Part shown: piece after piece, positions 1 through 6,932 of the stretch
How positions within the stretch are numbered: the first letter of the stretch is position 1
Layout of the letters: each line of letters opens with the position of its first letter
Assembly (NCBI GenBank): GCA_003152955.1
Contig: PMBQ01000208.1
Span: 1 to 9,504 of the forward strand
Length of the DNA: 9,504 bases
Source: Candidatus Bathyarchaeota archaeon
GTDB lineage: Archaea > Thermoproteota > Bathyarchaeia > 40CM-2-53-6 > FEN-987
Direction: 5' to 3'
Notes under the pieces: model-generated
Told to the model about the DNA's origin: nothing
The model's database searches: none
What the model saw: the letters and a program-made list of their open reading frames with translations, nothing else
Program-made: the position numbers and the translations under genes

Positions 1-129
1 GCAATGCACCAGTTTCTCAAGTTCTATGATTGGTTCTCCTGTTGCTGTGCGTCGCAGTCTTAGACGCAGAAGGATCAAGAGTAGAACAACCGCTAGAATG
101 GAGATCGCAGCCGCGATCAATATTTCCAA
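1..129 (-). CDS. N-terminus of a membrane-anchored protein (partial, runs off the left edge)
   Basis: This is an open frame of 43 codons from a TTG (127-129, or the adjacent TTG at 130-132) to the window edge. An in-frame TAA lies three codons above the earlier TTG, so the start must be close to here. The peptide opens with a strongly hydrophobic segment (about residues 3-21, rich in I, L, A and V). A basic stretch follows (RLRLRR, about residues 22-27), then a soluble-looking segment containing GEPIIELEKL. This is the pattern of a single N-terminal transmembrane anchor with the positive charges, and so the rest of the protein, in the cytoplasm. I see no convincing Shine-Dalgarno sequence. 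I cannot name the family because only the anchor is present. It lies about 97 bp downstream of srp19 in the same direction. The open frame, composition and stop placement support it, but the TTG start makes it tentative. Confidence 0.42.
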   Translation of the reverse strand, partial: MEILIAAAISILAVVLLLILLRLRLRRTATGEPIIELEKLVHC

Positions 130-228
130 CAAGGTGGTTTAGCGCAGATGGCTGATTCTTGTACCACGCTTCTCCGATCATTCGCTCAGCATTATTTGGT
201 CTTTAGATTGACAAGGCTCTGGGTGTAG

Positions 229-543
229 TCAGCGGTTGTGTTCCTCGCGTTCGGTCTTCGCTATTCTAATCTTCTTGATGTCTCCCGCCAGTGCTCGCAG
301 GAGACTGGTCCTTGTTCCCTTTCGGGGGAGGATTGCGTACCCTCCCTTCTCCCACCATAGACTAGGTCTAGATTTCCCGGGAGTTAATTCTGCTTCTAAA
401 GAAAGTCGATTTGCAGCTTCGTTGATCTCTTCAAGTCGTGGAGTCTGAACCGAGAGTCCTTTTGGAACTTTCCTGCCTTCGATTCGCGACTTCGTTGAGT
501 CTAGGTTAACTGGCCAAACAACAACTTTGCCCGGTTTCTTCAA
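229..543 (-). CDS. srp19: Signal recognition particle 19 kDa protein (SRP19)
   Basis: This 104-residue protein is the small archaeal form of SRP19. In the family, SRP19 binds helices 6 and 8 of the 7S SRP RNA and prepares it to bind SRP54, in the cytosolic particle that targets secretory and membrane proteins. The hallmarks are visible: a VVVWPVNLDSTKSRIEGRKVP stretch starting near residue 7, matching the family's strand followed by the 'D-S-K-S-R-x-E-G-R-x-(I/V)-P' RNA-binding loop. Next come a TPRLEEI segment (residues 34-40) and a basic C-terminal half with KGTRTSLLRALAGDIKKIR. The only usable start is TTG at 541-543, because the frame upstream reaches TAA within eight codons without ATG or GTG. 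No strong Shine-Dalgarno sequence precedes it. It follows rps8e by 37 bp and is probably co-transcribed with it. Confidence 0.93.
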   Translation of the reverse strand: MKKPGKVVVWPVNLDSTKSRIEGRKVPKGLSVQTPRLEEINEAANRLSLEAELTPGKSRPSLWWEKGGYAILPRKGTRTSLLRALAGDIKKIRIAKTEREEHNR

Positions 544-580
544 TCGTTTCGACCGATGACTATGTTAACGAAGATGAGAG

Positions 581-976
581 CTACTTCTCCGTTCCTTGGA
601 CTAGAAGTGCGTTCACGGCTCCATGCTGGCCCGGTCTGGACGTAACAATTGCCTGCCCGAGCGGGGTGTCGAGTACTGCTCCTTTCGTAATGACGCCGCG
701 TCGTTGGTAGTCGACATTCGCTGGGTTCTTCAGAACTCCGCGGATCTCAGTTCTCTGGCTCTTGCCCGTAGCTGGGTCGGTTACGTTGACCGTGTTTACA
801 GCCAATGCGCGCAACTTCAACTTTCCGCCGCGCCCACGTTTCCGCGTAATGTGCGTTTCGCCAACGATTGTTTCCGCGGCGTCGCTTCCCATCTCAAAGG
901 CACGTTTACCTCGGAAGATGTGTTTCTTTCCGCCAGATTTCTTGCGCTTATGCAGATTTCCATGCCATTGAGGCAT
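581..976 (-). CDS. rps8e: Small-subunit ribosomal protein eS8 (S8e)
   Basis: This 131-residue protein is the short archaeal form of S8e, a 30S subunit protein shared by archaea and eukaryotes and absent from bacteria. The family landmarks are present in order: an N-terminal QWHGNLHKRKKSGGKK, the ETHITRKRGRGGKLKLRAL core, VNVTDPATGKSQRTEI, the NPANVDYQRRGVITKGAVL block, and a C-terminal VTSRPGQHGAVNALLV. Its many Lys and Arg residues fit rRNA binding. The ATG start at 974-976 matches the conserved N-terminus. A GGAG lies 12 nt upstream (989-992), a rather long spacing. It lies 60 bp downstream of scpB and 37 bp upstream of srp19. It probably belongs to the same transcription unit, perhaps with its own promoter in the 60-bp gap. 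A 121-codon open frame on the opposite strand is a shadow of this gene. Confidence 0.97.
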   Translation of the reverse strand: MPQWHGNLHKRKKSGGKKHIFRGKRAFEMGSDAAETIVGETHITRKRGRGGKLKLRALAVNTVNVTDPATGKSQRTEIRGVLKNPANVDYQRRGVITKGAVLDTPLGQAIVTSRPGQHGAVNALLVQGTEK

Positions 977-1027
977 TATGTGATCTAACTCCGAATCGAG
1001 ATTTCACAGACAGGCAAGGCGCCGTTC

Positions 1028-1033
1028 ATTTAA
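1028..1033 (-). promoter_or_regulatory. Possible internal promoter for rps8e-srp19
   Basis: The minus strand reads TTAAAT just below the scpB stop, in the 60-bp gap before rps8e. Transcription starting 25 nt further on would give a leader of about 27 nt carrying the GGAG at 989-992. Ribosomal genes often need more expression than smc genes, which makes a separate promoter reasonable. The match is weak. Confidence 0.25.
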
Positions 1034-1036
1034 GCA

Positions 1037-1669
1037 TTATTGTGCTCGGAGAACGGGCTCTTCCCCTTGCGTGAGAACCTTGGCTTCGTGAGGAACTTTC
1101 TTGGAGTTTTTCTCTTTATTGATTGATTGAAATAGTTTCTCAAGTTGGTTTTTCATAACTGCGAGGTCGTGGCTTAGGTTGAAGTAGTCGGCGAAATTGG
1201 GTGTGGTGCGTAAGACCTTCGTTCGTCCCAGCCGTTCTTCTGCGATAAGGCCGATTTCGCGCAGTTGCTTGACATGCGAGTAGGTTAGATTACCTCTTAC
1301 CTTGGCGAGATAGGACTGGGTTACGGGTTGTCTGTAGGCAATGAAGGACAATGTTTTCATCGGGCCTGATGTCAACAACTGCCTGGTTGTAAGACGCTTT
1401 ACGTGTGTGACATACTGAGGTTTCAGCTGCATGACGAACCTGCCGTCGCTTAACTCTAGGATTTCCAAGCAGCTCCCGTTGTTTCCGTAGTTGGCCTTGA
1501 GCTGCCGGGCGAGTTCTCTTGTCTTATCCTCAGATCGAAATCCAGTAACGGATCCCAATGTCTTGACATCGATTGGTCGCCCAGTCACGTAAAGGGCCGC
1601 CTCAATCAGAGTCATCTTGTTCTTCAATTTCTGAGGTGATTCTGCTGTTTGATCTTGTATCTCAAGCAA
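1037..1669 (-). CDS. scpB: Segregation and condensation protein B (ScpB), SMC complex subunit
   Basis: ScpB has two winged-helix domains and, in known complexes, binds as a dimer to the middle of the kleisin ScpA. Here TLIEAALYVTGRPID begins the first winged helix. The second holds the best family match: LSFIAYRQPVTQSYLAKVRG, then LREIGLIAEERLGRTKVLRTTPNFADYFNL. The basic tail (NKEKNSKK) looks disordered. The frame stays open to an ATG at 1718-1720, which would give 227 residues and a 59-nt overlap with scpA. I prefer the TTG at 1667-1669, giving 210 residues. It overlaps the scpA stop by 8 nt and lies 10 nt after a GAGGTG Shine-Dalgarno sequence (1680-1685), and the added N-terminal residues look like translated scpA sequence. 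An ATG at 1613-1615 would also keep the domains but has no ribosome site. Translation is probably coupled to scpA. Confidence 0.88.
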   Translation of the reverse strand: MLEIQDQTAESPQKLKNKMTLIEAALYVTGRPIDVKTLGSVTGFRSEDKTRELARQLKANYGNNGSCLEILELSDGRFVMQLKPQYVTHVKRLTTRQLLTSGPMKTLSFIAYRQPVTQSYLAKVRGNLTYSHVKQLREIGLIAEERLGRTKVLRTTPNFADYFNLSHDLAVMKNQLEKLFQSINKEKNSKKVPHEAKVLTQGEEPVLRAQ

Positions 1670-2333
1670 TTGGTGGTGACACCTCGCCCAAACGTATGAA
1701 GAGGTCCGAGCTCTGTTCATCCTGGGTTAGAAGGATCTTTTTCTGATTGGCTAGAAACAGGAGCATGATGAAAACGCGAACAATTTGAATAAGTGATTGG
1801 CCTGCGACCATCTCCCTGAAGGAAAGCGGGACCTCCTTGATGCTGAGCTTGATTAGTTCGGCATAGAAGTTCTGGATGTTCTCCTCCATGTTCGCGAGAA
1901 ATTCATCTAACTGTTCGAATACTGAAGGGGGGCTTAGCACGAAAGGCTTCTTTGCAAGGATGTTCTTTTCGTTTGTCAGAACTTCCTGAAGGGTGCGAAG
2001 AATCTCTGCAACTGAGGTTGAAGTGTATTCAAATCTCAGCGGAAAGGGCAATGGAGGAGGGACCTCATCGGTGGGTCTGGGGATTGGTAGTTTTGGAGGT
2101 TCTTCCATCTTCAGTACGAGCTCTGATTTCATGCGGTGTACGACTGATGATGAAAGTAGGGCCGTGCCCGAAGCAGAGAAGTCAACATAGCCGTTGTTCT
2201 TCATCTCCGATAGGAAGTTATTCAGCAAGAACGCTATGTCCACGTCCCAAGGTTTGATCCGGTGAAGTCTCAGCAGGTCGAAGAGGATCAGGTAGGGCGG
2301 CCTGAGCCAGAAGGGCTTACTTAGCTCTTCCAA
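1662..2333 (-). CDS. scpA: Segregation and condensation protein A (ScpA), kleisin subunit
   Basis: This 223-residue kleisin bridges the two head domains of the SMC dimer. In the family, the N-terminal helical domain binds the neck of one SMC and the C-terminal winged helix binds the cap of the other. The N-terminal block RPPYLILFDLLRLHRIKPWD (residues 11-30) and the following VDIAFLLNNFL match the 'LLELI-x-K-H-x-I-D-I-W-D-I-P-I' pattern. A proline-rich linker follows (PPKLPIPRPTDEVPPPLPFP, about 79-98). The C-terminal block is VRVFIMLLFLANQKKILLTQDE (185-206), the usual end of the winged helix. The start is TTG at 2331-2333, six nt after a full GAGGTGA Shine-Dalgarno sequence, with 17 nt overlapping the end of smc. 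It ends inside the scpB start region. It is short for a kleisin but normal for archaeal ScpA. Confidence 0.9.
   Translation of the reverse strand: MEELSKPFWLRPPYLILFDLLRLHRIKPWDVDIAFLLNNFLSEMKNNGYVDFSASGTALLSSSVVHRMKSELVLKMEEPPKLPIPRPTDEVPPPLPFPLRFEYTSTSVAEILRTLQEVLTNEKNILAKKPFVLSPPSVFEQLDEFLANMEENIQNFYAELIKLSIKEVPLSFREMVAGQSLIQIVRVFIMLLFLANQKKILLTQDEQSSDLFIRLGEVSPPIA
1680..1685 (-). promoter_or_regulatory. Shine-Dalgarno sequence for scpB
   Basis: The minus strand reads GAGGTG ten nt before TTG at 1667-1669, within the 3' end of scpA. It supports that TTG over the upstream ATG at 1720 and the downstream ATG at 1615, neither of which has a comparable site. Confidence 0.7.
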
Positions 2334-5300
2334 CCGCTTTCACCTCTTGCATTGGCAGCGAAACCACTTGGGAGGTCCCTTCTTGAATGAACACGCCGTA
2401 GACGCTGTCCGCTCTGGCTATCGTGACGTCTTTCAGTGAAACGATGATGAACTGGGATCCTCTTGATTTTGCCTTGAGTAACTCTGCAAGTCTCTGGGAA
2501 TTCACTACATCTAAGTGGGCGTCGATTTCATCCATCATGTAGAAGGGCATTGGGTGAATGGCTTGTAGAGCTAAGATGAAACACACAGTGCCTACAGACT
2601 TTTCGCCGCCGCTTGCGCTTCCAATCGTCATCTCCGTCTTTCCGGGGAATTGGAGTCTGATGTCGGCGCCCGCTTCGAACGGGCTATCTGGCTTTTCGAG
2701 GAAGAGACGTCCCGTTCCTCCGGTCACAGTGGAGACGATCTCATTGAAGGACTGGCTAACCTGGTTGAAAGCTTTCATGAATGCTTCGAGTTTCTGTCTG
2801 TCAATATTGTTCATGAATTGAATAATTGACAGTTTCTCTTTTTCAAGTTCATAGATTCTTGAGGCTAGGTGCTTGTAGTTTTCCTTAACCTCCTCATATT
2901 GTGATGCTGCAAGCTCGTTGACTCCACCGATGGATGAGAGTTCTTTCTTAAGAACCGGAAGTGTTCTTTCGACGTACTCAACCTCTTCATTCGTAACCTT
3001 CACGGTCTCCGTGAAACCCAGTTCTTTGAGCTGGTTCATGTGGAACTCTACCTGCATCTGTCCTTGCTTGCTAGAAGCGTTGAGGGTGGCCAATTCATTG
3101 TTCAATGGATCAAGTGCATCTAGGAGATCGGTGATCTCAGTATCTATTTTCGCGCGTTGAGCATCGTATTCGCCGCGTTTCGCTCTCACACCGGTGAGTT
3201 CTCTTGTAATGTCGTCGCGGGTTGCCTCCAATTGTTTGAGCTGGCCCTCGAATTTCGACAGTTCGGCTTGACTCAGCGCTAGTTCTGATGCCAACTTCTC
3301 TATTTGCCTGTCAATGCCTGAACCCTGTATCTTGGTCTGCTCGGTCGAGGGTTCGATGACAGTTATCGCTGAGCCTAAAGATTCGATTCGACTCTCTGTT
3401 TCGATCTTTCGTCGAACGAGCTGATTCAAATCATGTGTTAGCTGTGCGTGATCATTCTCCTTTTCAAGGATCGCTGCGGAACGTGAACGGAGCTTCAGTG
3501 AACTCCTACTCGTTTCATATTCGGCCAAACGCTCCTGTATCTTGTCCTTCTGAATTGTACTTGCCTTCAAAACCACTTCCTCGGTGCCAATTTCGTGACT
3601 CAATCGATCGAGTCGTGAGTCCGTCTCTTCGATAATTCTTCGGGCTCGTTCGAGGTTCTCAGTGACCGATGTGATCTCTTTTTCAGTAGAACGGATTAGA
3701 TTTTGGCTCTGTGCCTTGCTCTTCGTCAGATCGATGGTTTCCTGATCCAGTCTTGCAATTTCCTCTTTGGCCTTGTTCGCCAGCACCTCCAGAGACGACA
3801 GAGTGTTCTTCAATAGCGCCACTGTCTGAGTGCTCAGAAGGAGTCTCGAGATATCGAAGGGTTGTCTGAAATAGCCGGTCTCCATCGCTCCGCCGGGTTC
3901 ATAGAGGTCGCCTGTTACCGCGACGGCTCTTGTTCCCTTCAGGGAGGCTAGAAATGCTGTTTTCTGGTTAGCCGTTATGACCGTGTCGCCGAATACGTAT
4001 TCTATCGCAGCTCGGAAAGGTTGATCAAAAACGAGTTGATTTGTTATCGGACCTATGATTTCGGGTGTTTCATCGGGATAGTCGAGCTTTTTGTGGGGGG
4101 TAACGTCTTCGAGCGGGATGAGTTTGATGCGTCCGACTTTTTCTTTCTTTAGGACTTCGATGCAGCAGATTGCCGTTTCAATGTCCTTCACAACGAGCGC
4201 TTTCATCCACCCGGCCGAGGCTGCCTCGACTGCTTTTTCATACCCTTCTTTCGCCCTGACAAGCGACGATAGTCGGCCGTAGATTCCGGAAACCTTGCCT
4301 GCCCTAACCATCCTTTCGATGAGGTTGAGCGCTTTGTCATCCGAAGCTATGCTTTCTGCCAAATTCTTCTGAGTCTCAATCTCGACGAGGGCTGAACCTG
4401 AGCGCTTTACAACCTCCATTGCGTGTTCTGTTTCACCAGTTTTTTGTATCTTGAGGTTGGCGTATTCAACAACCTTGTTGCCGACATCTACCAGCCGTGC
4501 GTCTTCGTTTCGCTTTAGCTCAGCCAGTTCCTCGATGTGCTTAGTGACACTCTGAAGGAGTGTCTGATACTCGTCTTTCCTGGTCTTCAGTGTTCCGAGA
4601 TTGCCCTGAAGAAGATCGATCTTCGTCACAGTGGCCTTGATCTGAGCATCGAACTTGACGATTCTGTGCGTGAGCGCATTTATGGAGTGTTCCAGATCTT
4701 CTGCTTCTTTATTGTTCTCGCCAAGCTTGCCTCGAAGTTCTGTCAGTTTCTTTGCTGATTCTTCAACTTCTGCTTGCTTTGTTGCGATCTCTCCCAACAG
4801 TCCGGATTGTTGACCCTTAAGCTCATGTAACTCTCTCTTCGAATTTGCTATTTTTTGGGTGATGTCGACTGAGTTCTCTTCGAGTTCCTTTTTCTGCCTC
4901 TGAAGTGACTTGGCATTCGCTTCTATCGCGTCTTCCTGAGCGGAGAGCTTTGCGATTGATGCGCTGACGTTGCCCATAGAAGTTTGAACTTCAAGGAGCC
5001 TAGTGCTACCTCTTTCTGCCACGGAGTCTTCGAAATTTCTCTTTTCGGACTCGATATTCGATTTATGTTGGAGAAGTTCGTCTCGATGTGTCTTGAGCTG
5101 CTGGAGTTGTTGCTGGTGGGTCGCAATTTTCTCTTCCAGCTGTTCGCCCTGTTCTCTAGCGTTCTTGATCTTGTGTGAAAGTAGCTTTGCCTCGAGTTGA
5201 GTTATTTCGTTGCGAATTTGATTGTATTTGAGGTAGTCATTCCTCTCTCTCTCCAATGACTCAACTCGGAGTCTGACCTCCTCAATCTTGGCTGAGGCAA

Positions 5301-5868
5301 CCTGAAGGTTGACGTCTGCTTGTTGCAGCTCAGCTTGTGCTGAAGCCTTCTTCACATCGTAGACCGCTATCCCAATCATGTCTTCGATTATTCTGCGTCG
5401 TTCCTCAGATGTGACCTCGGCTAGTCTTGTTATGGCATGTTGAGGGACAATGTTGTAGCCTGATACTTGGATGTCTGCTGACGAGAAGATGTCTGTGAGT
5501 TGCTTGCGGGATATCCTCTTTCCGTTGAGTCGATAGATGCCCTCGCCTCCCCGCCTGAATTCTCGGGAGATTGTGACCGCCTCGGAGTCGATAGGTATCC
5601 TTCTGTCATGGTTGTCGAACTGTACCGCCACCCAGGCAGACCTCGGGGAGACTGACTGCGCGCTCTTGTGCACCAGATCCCCGATTGTTTCTCCTCTCAA
5701 TTCTTTTGGGCTCAATTCGCCCAAGGCAAATTTTACGGAGTCGAGAATGTTCGATTTGCCCGAACCATTCGGACCAGTTATGATTGTAAGACCACGGTCA
5801 AGATGAATCGTAGCTTTTTTCCCGAACGTCTTGAAACCTCTGAGATCAATCCGCTTGATATACACCAT
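2317..5868 (-). CDS. smc: Chromosome partition protein Smc (structural maintenance of chromosomes ATPase)
   Basis: This full-length SMC of 1183 residues is an ABC-type ATPase that dimerises, associates with ScpA/ScpB, and organises and segregates the chromosome. Visible parts in order: Walker A GPNGSGKS (32-39); a Q-loop with Gln143 in NIVPQ; and a first coiled coil, about 170-520. The hinge runs from about 525 to 680, beginning VSGIYGRLSSLV and containing the glycine-rich GDLYEPGGAMETG. The returning coil spans about 685-1040. The C-terminal head has the signature SASGGEKS (1084-1091) and Walker B MMDEIDAHLD (Asp1113, Glu1114). The tail FIIVSLKDV lacks the usual H-loop histidine, as I recall archaeal SMCs also do. 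The signature has Ala where Leu or Met is usual. The ATG start lies at the conserved N-terminus, with no Shine-Dalgarno sequence directly upstream. It heads the smc-scpA-scpB set. Confidence 0.97.
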   Translation of the reverse strand: MVYIKRIDLRGFKTFGKKATIHLDRGLTIITGPNGSGKSNILDSVKFALGELSPKELRGETIGDLVHKSAQSVSPRSAWVAVQFDNHDRRIPIDSEAVTISREFRRGGEGIYRLNGKRISRKQLTDIFSSADIQVSGYNIVPQHAITRLAEVTSEERRRIIEDMIGIAVYDVKKASAQAELQQADVNLQVASAKIEEVRLRVESLERERNDYLKYNQIRNEITQLEAKLLSHKIKNAREQGEQLEEKIATHQQQLQQLKTHRDELLQHKSNIESEKRNFEDSVAERGSTRLLEVQTSMGNVSASIAKLSAQEDAIEANAKSLQRQKKELEENSVDITQKIANSKRELHELKGQQSGLLGEIATKQAEVEESAKKLTELRGKLGENNKEAEDLEHSINALTHRIVKFDAQIKATVTKIDLLQGNLGTLKTRKDEYQTLLQSVTKHIEELAELKRNEDARLVDVGNKVVEYANLKIQKTGETEHAMEVVKRSGSALVEIETQKNLAESIASDDKALNLIERMVRAGKVSGIYGRLSSLVRAKEGYEKAVEAASAGWMKALVVKDIETAICCIEVLKKEKVGRIKLIPLEDVTPHKKLDYPDETPEIIGPITNQLVFDQPFRAAIEYVFGDTVITANQKTAFLASLKGTRAVAVTGDLYEPGGAMETGYFRQPFDISRLLLSTQTVALLKNTLSSLEVLANKAKEEIARLDQETIDLTKSKAQSQNLIRSTEKEITSVTENLERARRIIEETDSRLDRLSHEIGTEEVVLKASTIQKDKIQERLAEYETSRSSLKLRSRSAAILEKENDHAQLTHDLNQLVRRKIETESRIESLGSAITVIEPSTEQTKIQGSGIDRQIEKLASELALSQAELSKFEGQLKQLEATRDDITRELTGVRAKRGEYDAQRAKIDTEITDLLDALDPLNNELATLNASSKQGQMQVEFHMNQLKELGFTETVKVTNEEVEYVERTLPVLKKELSSIGGVNELAASQYEEVKENYKHLASRIYELEKEKLSIIQFMNNIDRQKLEAFMKAFNQVSQSFNEIVSTVTGGTGRLFLEKPDSPFEAGADIRLQFPGKTEMTIGSASGGEKSVGTVCFILALQAIHPMPFYMMDEIDAHLDVVNSQRLAELLKAKSRGSQFIIVSLKDVTIARADSVYGVFIQEGTSQVVSLPMQEVKAVGRAK
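2340..2346 (-). promoter_or_regulatory. Strong Shine-Dalgarno sequence for scpA
   Basis: The minus strand reads GAGGTGA six nt before the TTG start of scpA. It is complementary to the archaeal 16S rRNA 3' end. It lies inside the last codons of smc and decides the otherwise doubtful TTG start. Confidence 0.85.
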
Positions 5869-5943
5869 CTGAAATTCACACTCGCTACCGTGGGTACGAA
5901 ATTCTGTAACTCTAGCGACTCACGTGGGTTAGCGCATGCTTCA

Positions 5944-5974
5944 AAAGTGTGAAGATAAGCCTTGGTTACACTTT
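5944..5974. repeat. Spaced inverted repeat upstream of smc (operator-like)
   Basis: AAAGTGT (5944-5950) and ACACTTT (5968-5974) form perfect 7-bp arms separated by 17 bp. They straddle the start site predicted from the TATA-like element at 5982-5995, a position suited to a regulator controlling smc-scpA-scpB. A hairpin with a 17-nt loop is the alternative. Chance occurrence cannot be excluded. Confidence 0.4.
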
Positions 5975-5981
5975 CATGATG

Positions 5982-5995
5982 ATTTGTATAGATAA
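5982..5995 (-). promoter_or_regulatory. Possible TATA-like element for the smc operon
   Basis: The minus strand reads CTTATCTATACAAAT, the most TATA-like stretch in the 277 bp above smc. About 25 nt of spacing would place the start near 5960 and leave a leader of about 90 nt. The match is modest. Confidence 0.25.
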
Positions 5996-6145
5996 GCTCA
6001 TGTCAAAGTTGGCATGCCGCTGCTTTTTGTACTTGGGTGAGTAAGACAAATTCAACTAAACTCAAGCGGAACGGCCTATGAGCGTTTAGGGAGAGAAAAC
6101 CCAGTTTAGGCTATATGCGACTCCGTCCAGTGAGGGGATCTTCGT

Positions 6146-6928
6146 TTATTTGCCGAATCTGCGTCTACGACGCTGATAGGTTCGCATAGCTCGCAGCAGA
6201 TCTATCCGCCGAAATTCGGGCCAATACACATCTAGGAAAACGAACTCACTGTATGCGGCCTGCCAGATCAGAAAGCCGCTAAGCCGTTCCTCGCCCGAGG
6301 TACGTATGATCAATTCGGGATAGGGGTTGGGAAGGTGCGATGTGTACAGGTATTTCATGAACACGTCTTCGTCAACTGAATGGGCGTCCAGAGTGCCACG
6401 CTGCACCTCATCGATTATTCGTTTTGCGGCGTCAACTATCTCTGCCCTTCCACCATACGCGACTGCGATGTTCATGTAGTGTTGATCGTAGTCTGCGGTT
6501 GTCTTCTCAACTTCTTCCAAGACGGCTCTCAATGAATCTGGCAAGAGTTCAAGGCGTCCAATCGCCTTTACATGCACTCGGTGATTGTGAATTCTGGGAT
6601 CAGTTATTAGTTTTCTAGTCTCATCCTCTATGATTCCTAGGATGGTGGTAATTTCATCTTTAGGTCTCAGGAAATTCTCAGTTGAGAAAACGTACAGTGT
6701 GACCGTCCTGATATCCAGGTCGAGGCACCATTCTAGGAAATCCTCCGCGGCCTTTGCGCCATACATGTGGCCGTTCAAACTGTCCCGGTACTTCGCGAAT
6801 GCCCATCTTCTGTTTCCATCGATTATTATGCCCACGTGTTCGGGCATTTCGCCTGCTCTTATCTCTTCTTCAAGCCACTTCTCATAGAACTTGTATGCTC
6901 CAATGGCCTTGAGAATTGTGAGTAACAT
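6146..6928 (-). CDS. uppS: cis-Prenyltransferase (undecaprenyl/polyprenyl diphosphate synthase family)
   Basis: This 260-residue enzyme adds isopentenyl diphosphate units in cis to an allylic diphosphate. In archaea the products are polyprenyl carriers used for N-glycosylation and cell-envelope sugars. It acts at the cytoplasmic face of the membrane. Key motifs are GIIIDGNRRWA with the catalytic Asp37; the N-G-H region near residue 52; FSTENFLRPK (81-90, with Phe where Trp is common); IAVAYGGRAEIVDA (154-167); and the substrate-binding ELIIRTSGEERLSGFLIW (205-222), followed by SEFVFLDVYWPEF. The roughly 28-residue N-terminal extension resembles archaeal members. The product chain length cannot be told from sequence. 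The ATG start lies 4 bp after the phosphorylase stop, so translation is probably coupled. No strong Shine-Dalgarno sequence is visible. The archaeal product may not be undecaprenyl, so the symbol names the family. Confidence 0.95.
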   Translation of the reverse strand: MLLTILKAIGAYKFYEKWLEEEIRAGEMPEHVGIIIDGNRRWAFAKYRDSLNGHMYGAKAAEDFLEWCLDLDIRTVTLYVFSTENFLRPKDEITTILGIIEDETRKLITDPRIHNHRVHVKAIGRLELLPDSLRAVLEEVEKTTADYDQHYMNIAVAYGGRAEIVDAAKRIIDEVQRGTLDAHSVDEDVFMKYLYTSHLPNPYPELIIRTSGEERLSGFLIWQAAYSEFVFLDVYWPEFRRIDLLRAMRTYQRRRRRFGK

Positions 6929-6932
6929 CGGT

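Larger units (their letters stand above)
5869..6145. other. Intergenic region between uppS and smc
   Basis: These 277 bp hold no credible open frame, tRNA or known RNA gene. Besides the TATA-like element and the inverted repeat, they contain GAAATTC twice (5871-5877 and 5898-5904). GTTTAGG also occurs twice (first copy ending near 6090, second near 6110) in the part nearer uppS. Any uppS transcript should end here. The minus strand has only short T runs (for example TTTT near 6097-6102), so a terminator is not clear. Confidence 0.6.

Noticed and set aside
17..181. 54-codon ATG frame on the minus strand starting near 181
   Set aside because: It overlaps the frame with a clear membrane anchor, and its composition (Cys, Ser, His and Asn rich) looks random.
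623..988. 121-codon open frame on the plus strand opposite rps8e
   Set aside because: It is antisense to a clearly conserved S8e gene, and its translation has no recognisable family pattern. It is a by-product of S8e codon use.
5668..5952. 94-codon plus-strand frame over the smc 5' end and its upstream region
   Set aside because: Most of it is antisense to the smc Walker A region. It has no family resemblance and no ribosome site.
5976..6050. Possible C/D box small RNA, from an ATGATGA C-box-like sequence on the plus strand
   Set aside because: No CTGA D box follows at a suitable distance and no C'/D' pair is seen.
5869..6145. tRNA or other stable RNA gene in the uppS-smc gap
   Set aside because: I found no T-loop GTTCRANNC motif or acceptor/anticodon arm arrangement on either strand.
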